Shown here piece after piece: positions 44,139-51,765 of a stretch of 64,000 nucleotides of DNA. A model generated the notes under the pieces. It saw only the letters and a program-made list of their open reading frames with translations, ran no database searches and was not told the DNA's origin. The stretch's first letter is position 1. Every line of letters starts with the position of its first letter. The translations under genes and the position numbers were made by a program. The stretch is from Rhizobiales bacterium GAS188 (GTDB lineage: Bacteria > Pseudomonadota > Alphaproteobacteria > Rhizobiales > Beijerinckiaceae), in NCBI GenBank assembly GCA_900104855.1, contig FNSS01000001.1, positions 3,658,001-3,722,000 of the forward strand. Direction: 5' to 3'.

Positions 44139-45533
44139 ATGCGGCAGGACCCGGTGCGAGAGGGATGGCGATCGCTTCTCAAGCGGGAGTGGATACCGAC
44201 GCTCGCCGTCCTGCTGGGCGGCGTGCTGCTGCAATCGATGAATGTGCTGATGCTGACGACCGTGCTGCCATCCATCGTCGGTGAACTCGGTGGCGTCGCC
44301 ATGTTGAGCTGGCCGGCAACCGCGTTTCTCGCGTCATCCATAGTTGCGGCGAGCTGTGCCGGCATGCTCGCGGCTGCGGTCGGTGCCCGGGCAGCCTATT
44401 GCGCGGGGGTAACGACATTCGGTTTTGGAGCGTTGCTTTGCTCGCTCGCGACGACAATGGGCTGGATCGTCGTCGGCCGGTTAGTCCAGGGATTCGGCGG
44501 CGGCTTGGAGGCGGCCGCAGCTTATGTGGCGGTGCGAGCCACTTTCCCTGAAGCGGTCTGGTCACGGATCATTGCATTGATGTCGAGCAGTTGGAGCATG
44601 TCCGTGTTGCTTGGGCCGCTCGTCGGCGGACTATTCGCCCGCTTCGGCAACTGGCGCAGCGCCTTCGTCGCGACCGCGATCGTCGCCGGCATATTGGCCG
44701 CGAGCGCCTTTGTCATCTTGCAGCCGAGCATGTCGGGACGCCGGACGCCCACTGCAGGCATGCCCGCTGGGCGTGTCGGGTTGATCTGCGTCGCAATCGC
44801 CGGAATGTCTTCAGCGTCGATCGTCGAATCACCGTTTGCCAAAGCCGGTCTGATCGTCTTCGCGATTGCTGCGCTGGCGGCGATGCTGCGACTTGATCGT
44901 GTCGCCGCGGCGCCGCTGCTGCCGAGCGATGCGTTTTCGTTGTCCACGCGAACCGGCATGGGGTTGTGGCTGGCGCTGCTGCTTTGCATCACTTTCAGCC
45001 CGCTGCAGATCTACGTGCCCATCCTGCTGCAGCACCTGCGCGGCCTGGATCCACTGGCAGCCGGCTTCATGGTCGCAAGCGGCTCACTGGGATGGACGAT
45101 CGCCTCCCTTATCACTGCCGGCGCATCCGGGTCATGGCCGGATCGGCTCATGTCGGCCGGACCGGCAATCATGGGCATCGGCCTGATGGCTATCGCCTTG
45201 TTGCTCCCAAGCTCTGCGGCGACTCTGGCCTTGGTCCCGGCCATTGTCGCGCTGGGGATGGGCATCGGTCAATGTTGGCCCTTTGTCGCGCACCGGATCA
45301 TGAGCGGCGCAAAAGCGGGTGACGAGGTCGTCGCGGCCTCCGCGGTCCCCACCGTCCAGCAGACGGGGTTCGCCCTGGGCGCGGCGCTCGCGGGCGCGGT
45401 CGCAAATGCCAGTGGCTTCTCCGCCGGAGTTGCGCATGACAGCATGACGCAAGTGGCCTTCTGGGTGCCGGCGAGCTTCGTCGTGCCGGCGGCCATTGCC
45501 TGCCTGGCGAGCCTGCGCCTGCGCCATCTTTGA
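44139..45533 (+). CDS. MFS transporter (multidrug type)
   Basis: A membrane protein of about 464 residues with 12-14 helices. It has MNVLMLTTVLPSIVGELGG in the first helix and the motif-C-like GRLVQGFGGGLEAAAAYVAV. Start at 44139 follows GGGAGGGAGG by 8 nt; an earlier ATG at 44064 lies inside the operator and has no ribosome site. It is likely an exporter whose expression is governed by the divergent SufR-like regulator. Substrate unknown. Confidence 0.88.
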   Translation: MRQDPVREGWRSLLKREWIPTLAVLLGGVLLQSMNVLMLTTVLPSIVGELGGVAMLSWPATAFLASSIVAASCAGMLAAAVGARAAYCAGVTTFGFGALLCSLATTMGWIVVGRLVQGFGGGLEAAAAYVAVRATFPEAVWSRIIALMSSSWSMSVLLGPLVGGLFARFGNWRSAFVATAIVAGILAASAFVILQPSMSGRRTPTAGMPAGRVGLICVAIAGMSSASIVESPFAKAGLIVFAIAALAAMLRLDRVAAAPLLPSDAFSLSTRTGMGLWLALLLCITFSPLQIYVPILLQHLRGLDPLAAGFMVASGSLGWTIASLITAGASGSWPDRLMSAGPAIMGIGLMAIALLLPSSAATLALVPAIVALGMGIGQCWPFVAHRIMSGAKAGDEVVAASAVPTVQQTGFALGAALAGAVANASGFSAGVAHDSMTQVAFWVPASFVVPAAIACLASLRLRHL

Positions 45534-45666
45534 TGAACCCCAAAGGCTCGCGCCGCGACCAAGGAGGGACGCATTCCACCGCGCCCTCCGCGGTGGATGA
45601 CGCCGGGGCGGGTGCCGAATGCCCATCGGGCCCGCTCCGGCCGAGGGGCTTCAGTGTCATCGACGA

Positions 45667-46098
45667 TCATTCGCGAGAGGTCAGCCGGCTTTTGTTGACG
45701 CGGTGCCATGCGACGAAGGCGGCGACCACGCGCGCGAAGAAGCTTGGTGGCAGGAAACCGTAGTCGTAGCTGTCGGTGCCCCGGACCTTGCGTAGATCGT
45801 AGCCCGGCCAGTCGAATTCATTGCCCTCATCGATGATGATCCAGGAGCGCGCATCATCGAGTCCGAGGTGACGCTTCACCGGGGCCGGGATCTCGATCGC
45901 GGCCGCGGGGTTGGCCGGCATGGCGTGCGTGATGGGCAGAACGGTGACGATGATCGTGTCGTCCACCTCGCGTTGGACAGCGAGCACAATCACACTCGGG
46001 CGATCTTTGCGCCCCTCCTCCTGCCCGGCCTGGTGTTCGTAATGCCACAGATAGGCGTAGGAAATGACGAGGCCCGCTTCGGGCGTCGGAATCGGCAT
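45667..46098 (-). CDS. PemK/MazF-like toxin
   Basis: A 143-residue protein with the PemK-like beta-barrel pattern: ISYAYLWHYEHQAGQEEGRK, then DRPSVIVLAVQ and IIVTVLPITHA. This matches the type II toxin family that cleaves RNA. It follows a Phd-like antitoxin gene by 9 nt. A 65-bp fragment of this gene is repeated at 47986-48050. Function as an active toxin is inferred from the family and the gene pair. Confidence 0.72.
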   Translation of the reverse strand: MPIPTPEAGLVISYAYLWHYEHQAGQEEGRKDRPSVIVLAVQREVDDTIIVTVLPITHAMPANPAAAIEIPAPVKRHLGLDDARSWIIIDEGNEFDWPGYDLRKVRGTDSYDYGFLPPSFFARVVAAFVAWHRVNKSRLTSRE

Positions 46099-46107
46099 AC
46101 GCCCCCG

Positions 46108-46377
46108 TTACTTCGGCTCGAGCATGGCATCGAGATGCCCATGCCGCGCGTCCATGCGTGACTCGCCGATCGCCTTGACCTTGTCGTCGGGCAGATCGGC
46201 CGTCGCGAAGCTGCGGCGGTGCTGCTTGAAGCGGCGAAATTCCTCGTATTCGTCGGGCGCAATGAAATACCCCGTGATCGAGCCGTGGCTCGAGACCGCG
46301 ACCGCCTCGCGTTGAGCGAGCATGCGGTAGCGGCCAAAATTCCGGGTGAACTCCGAAGCCGGGATGGTGTCAGCCAT
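46108..46377 (-). CDS. Phd/YefM-like antitoxin
   Basis: An 89-residue protein with the Phd/YefM DNA-binding N terminus (IPASEFTRNFGRYRMLAQRE, then VAVSSHGSITGYFIAPDEYE) and a C-terminal helical tail expected to neutralise the toxin. It is the first gene of the pair, with a palindrome upstream for likely autoregulation. Confidence 0.78.
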   Translation of the reverse strand: MADTIPASEFTRNFGRYRMLAQREAVAVSSHGSITGYFIAPDEYEEFRRFKQHRRSFATADLPDDKVKAIGESRMDARHGHLDAMLEPK

Positions 46378-46408
46378 AACCGCTCAACCCCTCTTTCTCA
46401 CAGTCTCC

Positions 46409-46440
46409 AACATACGCTAATTGCGCAATATACGCAAGTC
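46409..46440 (-). promoter_or_regulatory. Candidate antitoxin operator/promoter
   Basis: A perfect palindrome ATTGCGCAAT at 46420-46429 is flanked by two ATACGC words (46412-46417 and 46430-46435). It lies about 45 bp upstream of the Phd-like start in an AT-richer stretch. Confidence 0.5.
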
Positions 46441-46473
46441 ACGCGTTTCACGTGGATTCCGGCGGCGTTTGAT

Positions 46474-47421
46474 TCAACTGCGCGACAGCAGCCCGATGAC
46501 ATGTGCCACAATGCGTCCGGCGACGAGCGCCCCCTGTCCCGCAACGTCCCTCGCCGGCATGAATTCGACAAGATCGAATGCGGCGATCCGGCCCCGTTCT
46601 GCGATGCCTTCAATCAGCTCCAGCACCTGCCAATAGCTCAGCCCACCCGGCGCACGACCGATGACGGCCGGCATGACGGATGGGTCCAGCGCATCGCAAT
46701 CGAGCGTGATCAGCACATTCGATCCCGGCGGCACGAGATCAAGGACCTGCGCCACGCCCTTTGCGTGTAACGCGCGAGCCGGAATGAAACGAACACCCCG
46801 AGCGAGCGCCGCCTCGTAATCCGCCGGCCGCGCCGATCCGACGCCACGCTGGCCAACCTGGATGATGCGTTCGATGCAGCCAAGCTCGGATGCTCGACGC
46901 ATCGTGCTCGACAGTCCCCACCGTTCGCCGTTGACCTCCTCGCGGAAGTCGATGTGAGCGTCGAGCTGGAGGATAGTGAAGCGTCCGCGCCCCTCGAAGG
47001 CTTGGAATATCGGGATCGGCACGGAATCGTCGCCGCCGAGAACGACAGGCGTCGCACCACGGTCGAGCATCGTTGAAATCGCCGTCCGGATTCTCTCTCG
47101 GTTTCCAGCCGGATCGGCCTCATCGAACGGCAGATCGCCGCAATCCACCGCCCTCTTGTTGCCCGGCCCCAGCAGAGGGCCGCCGAGATCGAAATCGTGA
47201 TGCGACAGCGTCGCCGAATATCTGGCCATCATGGCGCGGATGGCGGCGGGCGCTTCCGCGCAATATGCACCGACGCTCGTGTAAGGCGTGGCGCACCCCG
47301 CACCCAAGACCGCAATGTCCGCGTCGAGCGTGTTGAGATCGGGGCAGGATGGAAGACCGAGAAAAGTGCTGGTCTTCTGGCTGCCATACATGCTTCCAAT
47401 ATCCTGCTCTTCGGTCGGCAT
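46474..47421 (-). CDS. Arginase/agmatinase family ureohydrolase with altered metal motif
   Basis: A 315-residue ureohydrolase. Metal ligands are visible in LQLDAHIDFREEV (Asp-x-His-x-Asp) and TLDCDALDPSVMP (Asp-x-Asp). The GGDH motif, whose His normally binds one Mn2+, reads GGDDSVPIP here, so that ligand is changed to Asp. The closing LVEFMPARD region is normal. It would hydrolyse a guanidino compound if active. The start has AAGGAG upstream. The first 64 codons recur in a truncated copy at 50046-50249. Confidence 0.85.
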   Translation of the reverse strand: MPTEEQDIGSMYGSQKTSTFLGLPSCPDLNTLDADIAVLGAGCATPYTSVGAYCAEAPAAIRAMMARYSATLSHHDFDLGGPLLGPGNKRAVDCGDLPFDEADPAGNRERIRTAISTMLDRGATPVVLGGDDSVPIPIFQAFEGRGRFTILQLDAHIDFREEVNGERWGLSSTMRRASELGCIERIIQVGQRGVGSARPADYEAALARGVRFIPARALHAKGVAQVLDLVPPGSNVLITLDCDALDPSVMPAVIGRAPGGLSYWQVLELIEGIAERGRIAAFDLVEFMPARDVAGQGALVAGRIVAHVIGLLSRS

Positions 47422-47522
47422 GGTTCGCTCCTTGGTGGCAAGCTTGGCCGGCGGCCGGCACTCGCGCACGGATTACTTACTCTCTGGAGATCGCCGCCAA
47501 CAGCGTCTCGATGGGCAGGAAC
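47231..47522 (+). repeat. 292-bp direct repeat, copy 1
   Basis: It covers the start of the ureohydrolase gene plus the last 15 codons of a GNAT gene. It matches 50059-50350 over the same 292-bp length without gaps, with about eleven mismatches counted by eye. Similarity stops abruptly at both edges. Confidence 0.9.
47477..47522 (-). pseudogene. Remnant of a GNAT acetyltransferase C terminus
   Basis: Minus-strand reading gives FLPIETLLAAISRE and a stop, matching the end of the intact GNAT gene at 50305-50811. Nothing GNAT-like precedes it. It shows that a GNAT gene once stood upstream of the ureohydrolase here. Confidence 0.8.
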
Positions 47523-47639
47523 ATCGTGCCGCGCCTTGGCGCAGCAGGCCGAACGCAGCTGCCCGCACCTGAGTTACGTGACGAAGATGACGAGCTTGAA
47601 GCGCTGATCACCGCGGCCGAGCACTCGGATCAGGACTAA
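47523..47639 (+). pseudogene. Open-frame fragment before the second 105-aa gene
   Basis: From the duplication edge the frame ends in PELRDEDDELEALITAAEHS..., stopping at 47637-47639, 5 nt before the next ATG. Acidic and helical, without a start codon of its own after the junction. It is probably the 3' end of a gene cut by the rearrangement. Confidence 0.4.
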
Positions 47640-47644
47640 AGGCT

Positions 47645-47962
47645 ATGAAAAAACTTGCAACAATCACACTTGTAGAAAATTCCGTCGGCCGCAATCAAGC
47701 GAAGACCTTCATCGCACAAACTGTAGAAATCCATCACGAGGCCGATACGATTGCCCAAGGCGCTGATGGTCGTATCAGCACAGCTCACCACCCCTCTAAA
47801 ATATTCTGGTTTGGTGGTGCCGCCAAGGATTTGGCAAACATCACCACTGTGAAGATCGTCGGGAATCATGGGGAGGTTTTTGTCGACGGTGAACTCAACA
47901 ACACTTACGGCGGCCCGCTCGACATTGCAGGCGGCGTGGCCTTCTCCATTCATCGGACATAG
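47645..47962 (+). CDS. 105-residue protein of unknown family, copy 2
   Basis: Same length as the protein at 43039-43356 and about 77% identical (24 differences counted by eye). The centre AQTVEIHHEADTI and GRISTAHHPSKIFWFGG is unchanged, which marks it as the functional core. Differences cluster in residues 13-23. It again has lower GC content than its surroundings. No ribosome site stronger than TAAAGG precedes it. Function unknown. Confidence 0.75.
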   Translation: MKKLATITLVENSVGRNQAKTFIAQTVEIHHEADTIAQGADGRISTAHHPSKIFWFGGAAKDLANITTVKIVGNHGEVFVDGELNNTYGGPLDIAGGVAFSIHRT

Positions 47963-47985
47963 GGTGACGATCCCTCACGCCCTAC

Positions 47986-48050
47986 GATGGTCGTGTCGTC
48001 CACCTCGCGTTGGACAGCGAGCACAATCACACTCGGCGATCTTTGCGCCC
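47986..48050 (+). repeat. Duplicated fragment of the PemK-like gene
   Basis: It matches 45949-46014 in the same orientation with one substitution and a single-base gap. It is too short to encode anything. It lies directly after the second 105-aa gene. Confidence 0.85.
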
Positions 48051-48126
48051 TTCCCTTTGTGACGTCGCTGCCAACGGAAATAACTTTGCCGCGACGCGCT
48101 GCGGTCGTCGACGGCCGCGTTGGCGG

Positions 48127-48678
48127 CTATTTCCCGTGCCGCGCGCTTTCGAGCAGCGTCATGCAGGCCTCGAGACAGGCTGCGGCGATCGCCCGGCCAA
48201 GGGGACTCTGCTTCTTGTTCAACAGCCGATGCATCACCACGCCGTGCAGCATCATCATGACCGGATAGGCGATGTGCGCGGCCCTGCTTTCATCGACACC
48301 GGCGCGCACGAGATGGGTAGTGTATCGTTCGATCTCGCCCCCCTGCGCATCCGCTGTGACACGCTCCATCCAGCCGCGCCCGTAGAGCAATTCATAATCG
48401 CGGGGGTGGCTGGTGCCGAACTCGAGATGTCGTGCGCAGGCGTCCTGGAAATCGCGCGATTTTGCGAGGTAGGCCGAGAAGCGCTGAAAAGCGAGCGCGC
48501 GCAACGCCGCCAGCAGCGCCTCCCGGTCGGCGTAGTAGCTATAGACCGTCGGCGTCGTGGTGGCTGCTTCCGCCGCCACGCCGCGGATCGTCACGGTCTC
48601 CTCGCCGCCCGACTGCCACAGGGCGTCGGCGGCCTTCAAGATCCTGTGAGGCAGCTCCGGATCGGCGGTTCGCGGCAT
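48127..48678 (-). CDS. TetR family transcriptional regulator
   Basis: A 183-residue repressor with the TetR helix-turn-helix (ILKAADALWQSGGEETVTIR, VAAEAATTTPTVYSYYADRE) and a helical ligand domain (TetR_C_33-like, DYELLYGRGWMERV). It is divergent from the DUF2798 and NmrA-like genes. A clean palindrome lies 20 bp before its start. Confidence 0.9.
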   Translation of the reverse strand: MPRTADPELPHRILKAADALWQSGGEETVTIRGVAAEAATTTPTVYSYYADREALLAALRALAFQRFSAYLAKSRDFQDACARHLEFGTSHPRDYELLYGRGWMERVTADAQGGEIERYTTHLVRAGVDESRAAHIAYPVMMMLHGVVMHRLLNKKQSPLGRAIAAACLEACMTLLESARHGK

Positions 48679-48698
48679 CGGCCCTCTTGCTTTTACAG

Positions 48699-48713
48699 CG
48701 TATAAGTTATACG
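48699..48713 (+). promoter_or_regulatory. TetR operator
   Basis: CGTATAAGTTATACG: perfect 7-bp arms around a central G, in the 72-bp gap between tetR and the DUF2798 gene. It is the natural site for autoregulation and control of the plus-strand genes. Confidence 0.75.
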
Positions 48714-48750
48714 TCGTGTAAATAATAACCCCGTTCCCAGGAGCAAGCAA

Positions 48751-48987
48751 ATGGCCCTTTCCCCGAAACTGATCGGACCCGCGATCTCCTTGATCACCGG
48801 CCTGATCACCTCGACCAGCATGTCGTTCGTCGGTCTCGCCTTGAACTATGGCTTCCAGCCCGATTTCGCCGTGCGCTGGCTGAATGCCGCGGCAACCAGC
48901 TATGTCGTGATCGTGCCCATGTTGGTGATCGTCATCCCGCGGATCCAGCGCTTCGTCATGCGGCAGGCCGGATTGCCGACGCGCTAA
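48751..48987 (+). CDS. DUF2798 two-helix membrane protein
   Basis: A 78-residue protein with two membrane helices: KLIGPAISLITGLITSTSMS and AATSYVVIVPMLVIVIP, then RIQRFVMRQ. It matches the layout of DUF2798 proteins, which are commonly encoded beside TetR or AraC regulators and small-molecule reductases. Function unknown. Confidence 0.82.
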   Translation: MALSPKLIGPAISLITGLITSTSMSFVGLALNYGFQPDFAVRWLNAAATSYVVIVPMLVIVIPRIQRFVMRQAGLPTR

Positions 48988-49066
48988 GCTCAGGTCGCCG
49001 CACAAAAACAAATCCCCGGCGCAAGCCGGGACCGCCAGTTCGTCTTTTGAACGAAAGGTAAGGGAC

Positions 49067-50005
49067 ATGACGACGAAACATAAGCACGACAACCCGATCC
49101 TCGTGACCGGAGCAGCCGGCGCTGTGGGCGGCATCGGCCGCAACCTCACCGAATTCCTGCTCGCAAGGGGGCACAAGGTGCGCGCCTTGGTTCGGCGTGA
49201 GGACAAGCGCGCCGAAGCCCTGCGGCGGCTCGGCGCAGAGGTCGTACAGGGCGACCTGACGGACCTCGTCTCGATGCACCGCGCCATCGAAGGTTGCGGG
49301 CGAATCTATTTCGGAATGTCTGTCTCGGCGGCATACCTGGAAGCCACGATCAACACCGCCACGGTGGCGCGCCACCACGGCGTCGAGGCTTTCGTGAACA
49401 TGTCGCAGATGACGGTCACGCAGATGAGCATCAGCGAGACGACCAACAGCCCGCAGCACAAGCTGCACTGGCTGGCGGAGCAGGCTCTGTCCTGGTCGGG
49501 ACTGCCGGTCGTCACGGTACGGCCGACAGTCTTCCTCGAGGGCTTCTTTCTTATGCTCGCCGCCGCCGGCGTGCGGGCCTCCGACGAGTTGGCGCTGCCG
49601 ATGGGCGGCGGCAAGACCTCGCCGATCTCGGCGGTCGATGTGGCGCGTGCGGTAGCGGCGATCCTCGACGACCCCGCACCGCATATCGGACAAATCTACG
49701 ATCTGACGGGGCCGGAATCCGCCGATCTGGAGCACTATGCACGCGCTTTCTCCGAGGCGCTGGGCAGGCCCATCCGATATCGCGACGTCCCACTCCCGGC
49801 GTGGAGCGAAAGCCTTCGAAAGGCGGGGTTTCCTGAGCACGTCGTCAGCCATCTCTCGGCCATGACCGAGTTGAACAGGCAGGGGCGTTACGACCGCATG
49901 ACGGACGCCATGTACAAGCTCACCGGCGAGGCACCGACGAACATGCGCGACTTCGTGAAGCTCCATGCCGCTGAGTTCAAGCAGCGTGGACCGGCGCATT
50001 CCTGA
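49067..50005 (+). CDS. NmrA-like NAD(P)-binding protein
   Basis: A 312-residue atypical SDR. The dinucleotide motif is ILVTGAAGAVGGIGRNLTEF, followed by KVRALVRREDKRAEALRRLG and VVQGDLTDLVSMHRAI. The usual SDR Tyr-Lys pair is not evident, as in NmrA/HSCARG-type redox sensors and quinone or azo reductases. AAGG lies shortly upstream of the ATG. It likely belongs to the TetR-controlled unit with the DUF2798 gene. Confidence 0.88.
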   Translation: MTTKHKHDNPILVTGAAGAVGGIGRNLTEFLLARGHKVRALVRREDKRAEALRRLGAEVVQGDLTDLVSMHRAIEGCGRIYFGMSVSAAYLEATINTATVARHHGVEAFVNMSQMTVTQMSISETTNSPQHKLHWLAEQALSWSGLPVVTVRPTVFLEGFFLMLAAAGVRASDELALPMGGGKTSPISAVDVARAVAAILDDPAPHIGQIYDLTGPESADLEHYARAFSEALGRPIRYRDVPLPAWSESLRKAGFPEHVVSHLSAMTELNRQGRYDRMTDAMYKLTGEAPTNMRDFVKLHAAEFKQRGPAHS

Positions 50006-50045
50006 GTAATCCCGTTCCCAGGGAAGCGCCACCGGACGGATAAAA

Positions 50046-50249
50046 CTACACTCTATCGATGGCGTGGATGGCGGCGGGCGCTTCCGCACAATATGCACCG
50101 ACACTCGTGTAAGGCGTGGCGCACCCCGCACCCAAGACCGCAATATCCGCGTCGAGCGCGTTGAGATCGGGGCAGGATGGAAGACCGAGAAAAGTGCTGG
50201 TCTTCTGGCTGCCGTACATGCTTCCAATATCCTGCTCTTCGGTCGGCAT
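50046..50249 (-). pseudogene. Truncated ureohydrolase N terminus
   Basis: It begins MPTEEQDIGSMYGSQKTSTF exactly like the ureohydrolase at 46474-47421, keeps 64 matching codons and then runs into unrelated sequence and a stop (AIHAIDRV). No metal site is present, so it cannot be active. Confidence 0.9.
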
Positions 50250-50350
50250 GGCTCGCTCCTCGGCGGCAAGCTTGGCCGGCGGCCGGCACTCGCGCACGGA
50301 TTACTTACTCTTTGGAGATCGCCGCCAACAGAGTCTCGATGGGCAGGAAC
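50059..50350 (+). repeat. 292-bp direct repeat, copy 2
   Basis: Partner of 47231-47522. Here the GNAT end of the repeat continues into an intact GNAT gene, while the ureohydrolase side is cut off. Confidence 0.9.
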
Positions 50351-50811
50351 GGCCTGCGCGATCCGCCGGGGAATTCGACGAACTGCGCCTTGGCGTAGAA
50401 AGCCACCGCCCTGTCGTCGATCGCATGGACCAGCACCGCTCTCGCTCCGACGATTTCGGAGGCTGCGGCCGCTCGTGTGAGTGCGTCCTTCAGCAGCGCC
50501 GCTCCTAGACCTTGTCCATGAAATCTGGAGTCGACCGCAAGCCGCCCGATGATGATCAACGGGACGGGGTCAGGATTACCCTGCCGAATCTTCTTGGGCA
50601 TGCCGACGCGCTTTTCCGCGCCCGTGGCGAGGCAATAATAGCCGATGACTGTCTCGCCCGAGCACAACACGTAGGTGCGCGCAGAACGTCCTTCGCTCGA
50701 AAGCGCGCGCTGCTTGAGCCAATCGTCGAGGACCGGGTTCCCGCAACCGAAAGGCGTGCGGTCATGCGCCGCCGCTATCGGGCAGGGAGGCTCGATCTTG
50801 GGCGTCGTCAC
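50305..50811 (-). CDS. GNAT toxin (TacT/AtaT-like acetyltransferase)
   Basis: A 168-residue GNAT. The acetyl-CoA motif is SRFHGQGLGAALLKDAL, and VLVHAIDDRAVAFYAKAQFVEF is the family's second half with the catalytic Tyr. The N terminus (FGCGNPVLDDWLKQRALSSE) is characteristic of GNAT toxins that acetylate aminoacyl-tRNA. A DUF1778 antitoxin gene ends 15 nt upstream. The last 15 codons lie in the 292-bp repeat. Confidence 0.88.
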   Translation of the reverse strand: MTTPKIEPPCPIAAAHDRTPFGCGNPVLDDWLKQRALSSEGRSARTYVLCSGETVIGYYCLATGAEKRVGMPKKIRQGNPDPVPLIIIGRLAVDSRFHGQGLGAALLKDALTRAAAASEIVGARAVLVHAIDDRAVAFYAKAQFVEFPGGSRRPFLPIETLLAAISKE

Positions 50812-50826
50812 GGATGGCGCTCGCCG

Positions 50827-51228
50827 TCATTCCTCCCAGGGCGAAGGCGCCGACATGAGGCGCCTGAGCCGGGCGGACGGCGCCGGCGGGTTGTCGAGCA
50901 CGTGGATGAAAGCCGCATGTTGCTCATCATCGAGAACGAAGAGCCGGCGCTCGAGCAGAACCTCGGTCGCCCGCCGGCGCGCGCTCTCGAGCATGAACTC
51001 CGTGCGTGTCTTGCCTTCCGATGCGGCGGCCGAGCTGATCAGGTCGAGCGCCGCAAGAGAGATGCGCATGCTCACATTCGTCTCACTCGCGGCCTTGCGC
51101 GGACGAGCATCCCGCGCCTCCTTTCGAGCGGCCGATGCTGCGGGCTTGCGCTTTGCAGCCGAAGCGCGCCCGATCGTGCGTGACCGAATGGCGGCCTTCG
51201 AGGCCGGCTCCTTGGGCGCAGTCGCCAT
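50827..51228 (-). CDS. DUF1778 antitoxin (TacA-like)
   Basis: A 133-residue protein. The C-terminal 90 residues are DUF1778: VSMRISLAALDLISSAAASE (ribbon-helix-helix) and TRTEFMLESARRRATEVLLE, ending in the toxin-binding tail. The first 45 residues are a Lys/Ala/Arg-rich extension not usual for the family. Start at 51228 gives MATAPKEP. With the GNAT gene it forms a TacAT-type toxin-antitoxin pair. Confidence 0.85.
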   Translation of the reverse strand: MATAPKEPASKAAIRSRTIGRASAAKRKPAASAARKEARDARPRKAASETNVSMRISLAALDLISSAAASEGKTRTEFMLESARRRATEVLLERRLFVLDDEQHAAFIHVLDNPPAPSARLRRLMSAPSPWEE

Positions 51229-51318
51229 GGTTGTGCCTCCGGCTGCGAGAAACGCCCCCAACCTAGGGCGCGCGTTGACAATGTCAATACGGATAGCTTC
51301 AGTGCATAATTGCGCTCT

Positions 51319-51765
51319 TCACGAAACGCTCGCCGGCAGCGCATCGACCCACGGATTGAGCACGGGCGCGCGCGCCTTTTGGTAGTCGCTGACATCGCGG
51401 GACACGACCGTCAGCCCGTGATGGAGGGCTGTGGCGGCGATGATGGGATCCGGCTGCGAGAAGGTATGGCCGGTCTTGCGGCCATCTTCGACCAATAGCC
51501 GCCACTTGAACATGATGTCTTCGGTGATCGCGAGCACGCGTTGCTCGAACATCGGTCGCACCTTGTGCGCCAGCCAGTCGTTCAGCTCGGCGCGGCGGCT
51601 GGCGTCGGTCACCAGCTCGATGCCGAATCTGATCTCGGCGAGCGTCGCGGAACTGACATAGAGGAGATCGAGCGGTTGCGCGGCGACGAAGGCGAGGACT
51701 TTGCGCTCCGGCTTGGGGCGGCGCAGCTCTGAGAGGATGTTGGTATCGAGCAGCCATCCGGTCAC
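51319..51765 (-). CDS. PIN-domain toxin (VapC-like)
   Basis: A 148-residue PIN nuclease with the acidic set WLLDTNILSELRR (first Asp), LAEIRFGIE (Glu) and PDPIIAATALHHGL (Asp), followed by TVVSRDVSDY. Such toxins cleave tRNA or rRNA. Its start overlaps the antitoxin stop by 4 nt. Confidence 0.92.
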   Translation of the reverse strand: MTGWLLDTNILSELRRPKPERKVLAFVAAQPLDLLYVSSATLAEIRFGIELVTDASRRAELNDWLAHKVRPMFEQRVLAITEDIMFKWRLLVEDGRKTGHTFSQPDPIIAATALHHGLTVVSRDVSDYQKARAPVLNPWVDALPASVS

